Assembly: GCA_044344795.1 (NCBI GenBank)
Contig: JBIJCF010000011.1
Location: forward strand, 9,211-73,210
Source: GCA-2737665 sp044344795
GTDB taxonomy: Bacteria > Bacteroidota > Bacteroidia > Palsa-965
DNA length: 64,000 bases
Direction: 5' to 3'
The notes below the pieces were generated by a model, which saw nothing but the letters and a program-made list of their open reading frames with translations, did not search any database and had not been told where the DNA came from. This document shows positions 62,001 through 64,000 of this stretch, in pieces. The number at the start of each line of letters is the position of its first letter. The first letter of the stretch is position 1. The translations under genes and the position numbers were made by a program.

Positions 62001-64000
62001 CGCCATTTGCTACGGTAACGGTATAGGTTGTTGTAGTGGCAGGAGTTACGGACTGATTTGCGCCGTTTGCATTAACCAGCGTTCCTCCATTCCATGTGTA
62101 CGTTGTTCCACCTCCTGCAATTAGGTTCACCGTAGAACCTGCACACACACTGGCCGGTGTTGCCGAAATTGTAGGTGTTGGTGCCGGGTTAACAGTAATT
62201 ACAACTGAATCACGGTACCAGCCCCCGGGACAAATTCCAACCCAAAGCGTAATTGTTGAAGCCAGTGGTCCCGTATTGTAAGCAGTACCAGTTGCAATCG
62301 GAGAACCTCCAAACGGAGCATTGTACCAACCGATAACAGCCCCACCAGGCAAAGTACCGGTTGTAATGGCATTAAGATTTACCGATTGCCCTGCACAAAT
62401 TGAAGTACCGTTTGCCCGTACTGTCCAGTTAGTGATTGTTGCATTGCTTGTCCCCGGACAGCCGCGTGTAGCACCATTAGGAGTGAATTCCGTCAAAGCA
62501 TCCGAGTTTGTTGTTCCGTTGTTACCACCATTTGTAGTTCTTACCGGAGCACCTGAAGAAACGGCAATATAGCCACCGCCACCGCCACCACCCGGACCTT
62601 CGGCTTCATTAATTGCACCGAAGTATAGTGGACCTCTTGTAAGAATTTGACTTCCTCCGGTGCCGCCATTCGCATTGATGGTTACACCCGAAACACCCCC
62701 AACTGCATTGGCTACAATAGTTCCGCCTGCTCCTCCTCCACCGGCAGCATCTGCACCACCATAGGAAGTATTAGAAGGAGGTGCTCCGGTTGCGTTGACT
62801 CCGTTGCTACCGTTGGAAATAATTGTGCCGGTACCACTTATTGCACCATAAACCATCAAGTAAATAAGTCCTCCTCCATTTCCTCCATTTCCTCCGAAGT
62901 TCTGGTTTTGATCTCCGGCTCCGCCGCCGCCACCCAAGAATAAGCGACCATCTCCATAATAAAGCGGGCGACCACCAAGACCTGTTGCTTGGTGATTGCG
63001 AGCATCTCCACCCCAGTCTATATCACCGGGACCTTCCACACCGGCATTTCTATTCGCTGATGAAAAGGTGTAACCTCCACGACCACCGCCTGCAGAATTC
63101 GCTGCGGTTCTCAATGTCATCGTGTTTATAGGCGGTTCTAGATTCCATGCCGAAGCCCATGCAGGCGTAGGATCAGGAATTCCATTTCCACTCCAAACTG
63201 TAGCACCATTCGGACCATTAGCCCCGCCGCCGCCGCCTGCATTGTGCCCATCACCGCCGCCGCCGCCATTACCGCCCGCCGCTCTTCCATATCGACCTCC
63301 AAAAAAGTCATAATCAGCTTGATACCCAACAACACTTTCGCCACGATCTGCTCCGTACTGTGGACCTAAGCTATACGCGAAGTTCACCCCATAAGCCGAA
63401 ACATTATCACCTACTAACGAACCTCCACGAAAGCCTCTACCTGTAACGTCAATAGAACCATTAACCACACAATTACCCATCACTTCTGCAGCTACAACGC
63501 CTCCTATTGTTCCATTCCAATTATCTGCTGTAATAGAACCCCCGACATTAACAGCTAAAGTTGTATAACGAGGTATTCGAACAACTTGAGCTCTGAAACG
63601 TGGAAATACCATGTAACTATTCGTCGTTGGACAATCAATCTCGATAGTTGTAGCGTTTGGTACCGACACCACTTGTCGCAATTCGTAACGACCACATTGA
63701 TAATATTCATTGATATTATCAATACGACCCCAAGAAGTGTCCTGTGCAGGTACGTTACCGTTATTTCTAATCCAAACACCTTGCACCTGAATAATCATAA
63801 TCAGGTCTCCGGGTTGCAAATTAGATGCAAATCGGCCGTTACTATTCAGCGCACTGTTGGTAACAGGAATAAACGTTGCACTCACTCCAATTGAACCGGT
63901 GAGAGCCGTATATTCGTTAATTACCGTGTTAGCAGCGGTTACGGTGTTGGCGCCATTTTTACCTTGCTGAGCAAAGATGGTGGAACTGAATAATGAAAAG
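59071..64000 (-). CDS. Giant type B T9SS adhesin (5' end beyond window)
   Basis: At least 1,642 residues; the frame is open to the window edge, and the last bases encode the end of a signal peptide (S-S-T-I-F-A-Q-Q-G), so only a few start residues are missing. The GTG at 63885 is not the start. Then follow an N-terminal beta domain (about 40-200), a glycine-rich region (about 200-490) like that of AgmC-type gliding proteins, about eleven Ig-like repeats of 75-80 residues (S-x-x-x-I-C-x-G-x-x-x-x-L ... T-T-Y-x-V-x-V-T-D-x-x-G-C), two PKD domains (W-Q-F-G-D-G-N and W-N-W-T-F), and a type B C-terminal domain (F-S-P-N-G-D-G-Q-N-D-T-L ... Y-S-R-W-G). Likely a cell-surface adhesin, SprB-like in layout. 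Confidence 0.92.
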   Translation of the reverse strand, partial: FSLFSSTIFAQQGKNGANTVTAANTVINEYTALTGSIGVSATFIPVTNSALNSNGRFASNLQPGDLIMIIQVQGVWIRNNGNVPAQDTSWGRIDNINEYYQCGRYELRQVVSVPNATTIEIDCPTTNSYMVFPRFRAQVVRIPRYTTLAVNVGGSITADNWNGTIGGVVAAEVMGNCVVNGSIDVTGRGFRGGSLVGDNVSAYGVNFAYSLGPQYGADRGESVVGYQADYDFFGGRYGRAAGGNGGGGGDGHNAGGGGGANGPNGATVWSGNGIPDPTPAWASAWNLEPPINTMTLRTAANSAGGGRGGYTFSSANRNAGVEGPGDIDWGGDARNHQATGLGGRPLYYGDGRLFLGGGGGAGDQNQNFGGNGGNGGGLIYLMVYGAISGTGTIISNGSNGVNATGAPPSNTSYGGADAAGGGGAGGTIVANAVGGVSGVTINANGGTGGSQILTRGPLYFGAINEAEGPGGGGGGGYIAVSSGAPVRTTNGGNNGTTNSDALTEFTPNGATRGCPGTSNATITNWTVRANGTSICAGQSVNLNAITTGTLPGGAVIGWYNAPFGGSPIATGTAYNTGPLASTITLWVGICPGGWYRDSVVITVNPAPTPTISATPASVCAGSTVNLIAGGGTTYTWNGGTLVNANGANQSVTPATTTTYTVTVANGGCTANSQVTVTVTPSPAAPTVSSNSPICAGNTLNLTSNTVVGAIYSWTGPNGFTSLLEDPTIINASTAATGTYSLTITVNGCTSTVSTVSVTVNPGPLSPTLTSNSPVCAGTTLNLNSNTYSGATYSWTGPNGFTSPVEDPSITSVTPAASGTYTLNVVVGGCPAVQSTITVSITPSPAAPSAAANTPLCEGSTLNLISNTVVGATYSWTGPNSFTSPLEDPTISNVPVANSGTYSVTITVNGCSSQAGTVAVVVNPNPIAVAGTSTAICDYDSVQFNASGGGSYAWSPTTGLSATNISNPFCAINNTTTYTLTVTDGNGCTDTDQITITVNAAPIADAGTSQTLCSGDTVNITATGGSTYSWNGGVLVNASGANQTVNPPAITTYTVVVTDVNNCSATDSVTINVNALPIVTAGNDVQICPTGSAQLNAGGASSYVWTPGSGLSSTTIPNPIGTPASTTTYIVVGTDVNGCSAQDTITVTVSGSLAIFAGNDLTVCQGDTVQLSTSGGTTYVWSPAATLDNPNSSTTNAFPSTTTTYIVNVSDASGCQGADTVTVFVSPSIQLTTSGATTICIGQQANLSATATGGLGSINYTWSNAVTGPGPHIVTPTITTTYTVTATDSVGCTSSLQTITINVNPALQASIGNAASVCAGGSATINSTAIGGDGSYTFTWLPGNLNGPSITVSPAATTSYSVIVTDGCGSPADTQSVLVTLNPLPVVTLAADAVSGCAPLCVNFTSTGSSSCVTSAWQFGDGNISSQVNATNCYQLPGTYSVSYACTDANGCTGSDTIIAMIDVFASPVAAFASTPSGTVEPNVAINFFDLSTGSPSQWNWTFTGPSGTTSSTNQNPNYTPADTGNYSVMLVVSNAQGCSDTLITTFFVENPCGEIFVPNAFSPNGDGQNDTLFIYGGCLEFVTLEIYSRWGEMVFSTRDASRGWDGTWRDQQCEPGVFTYVLTGQRLDGTAVSRRGNITIIR
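59340..62440 (-). repeat. Tandem Ig-like/PKD coding repeats in the giant adhesin
   Basis: About eleven Ig-like and two PKD units of 220-250 bp each in one frame. Three neighbouring units (about 61.2-62.0 kb) share the stretch encoding Y-S-W-T-G-P-N-G-F-T-S-P and are nearly identical there, which suggests recent duplication; the others are more diverged. Confidence 0.85.

Noticed and set aside
59340..62440. Regularly spaced repeats that might suggest a CRISPR array
   Set aside because: The repeats are 220-250 bp, in one open frame and encode Ig-like and PKD domains.
62321..63313. Plus-strand open frames opposite the glycine-rich region and repeats of the adhesin
   Set aside because: They are Pro-rich antisense shadows of Gly-rich and repeat coding sequence, with no family features.
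63885..63887. GTG as start of the giant adhesin
   Set aside because: The same frame continues upstream to the edge and encodes the end of a signal peptide.
1..64000. tRNA, rRNA, insertion sequence, integrase or prophage
   Set aside because: No such gene or terminal repeat was recognised; gaps between genes are short and mostly explained.

Overview
The window is chromosomal DNA of a Bacteroidota bacterium, most likely Flavobacteriales-like; I cannot place it to genus. The evidence is type IX secretion (T9SS) C-terminal sorting domains on at least nine proteins, PorP/SprF-family outer-membrane proteins, a PorE-like OmpA protein, 'TAnnTTTG' promoter elements typical of the phylum, few obvious Shine-Dalgarno sites, and futalosine-pathway menaquinone synthesis (MqnE). 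Base composition looks even, and I saw no IS element, integrase, prophage, CRISPR array, tRNA or rRNA. Both edges cut a gene: rlmB on the left and a giant surface adhesin on the right.

Layout. 1-3.5 kb: rlmB (partial), a GT-C-type membrane protein, a DUF6265-like lipoprotein, an ECF sigma factor and a small membrane protein. 3.5-7.9 kb: an orphan OmpR-type regulator and two tandem, paralogous secreted M43 metalloproteases, each followed by a clear terminator. 7.9-10.5 kb: mqnE, a sugar-phosphate phosphatase, and a FISUMP-domain gene interrupted by two in-frame stops. 10.5-17.2 kb (minus): an RluD-type pseudouridine synthase, then a tight four-gene set with an exported cell-wall amidase, a GH18/CUB T9SS glycosidase and an LRR protein. 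17.2-31.1 kb: housekeeping genes (arfB, miaA, ribD, IMPACT/YigZ, YbgC-like thioesterase, a two-gene 5'-nucleotidase, dnaA, a propeller-type histidine kinase, a LMW tyrosine phosphatase, an RsmI-like methylase, a MESH1-like hydrolase, DUF721/DciA).

31.1-38.8 kb: a secreted peptidylarginine-deiminase-like enzyme, a His-rich type B T9SS protein, an mntR-mntH pair with an operator-like palindrome inside the promoter (the transporter is fused to a universal-stress domain), and a rhomboid protease. 38.8-45.9 kb (minus): a DUF58-transglutaminase-MoxR-TPR operon.

46-64 kb (almost all minus) is the most interesting part. It is a surface/secretion locus with two modules, each pairing type B T9SS cargo with a PorP/SprF protein. 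One module also carries a PorE-like TPR/propeller/CRD/OmpA protein and a leaderless-looking S74 chaperone-domain protein. The other carries a >1,640-residue adhesin with a glycine-rich N-terminal region and about eleven Ig-like and two PKD repeats. Between them sits a YfiR-TPR-HAMP/SpoIIE phosphatase operon, which looks like an envelope-sensing switch with an output different from the classical YfiR-YfiN diguanylate cyclase pair, and a lipoprotein NlpC/P60 peptidase. That these act together is an inference from gene order.
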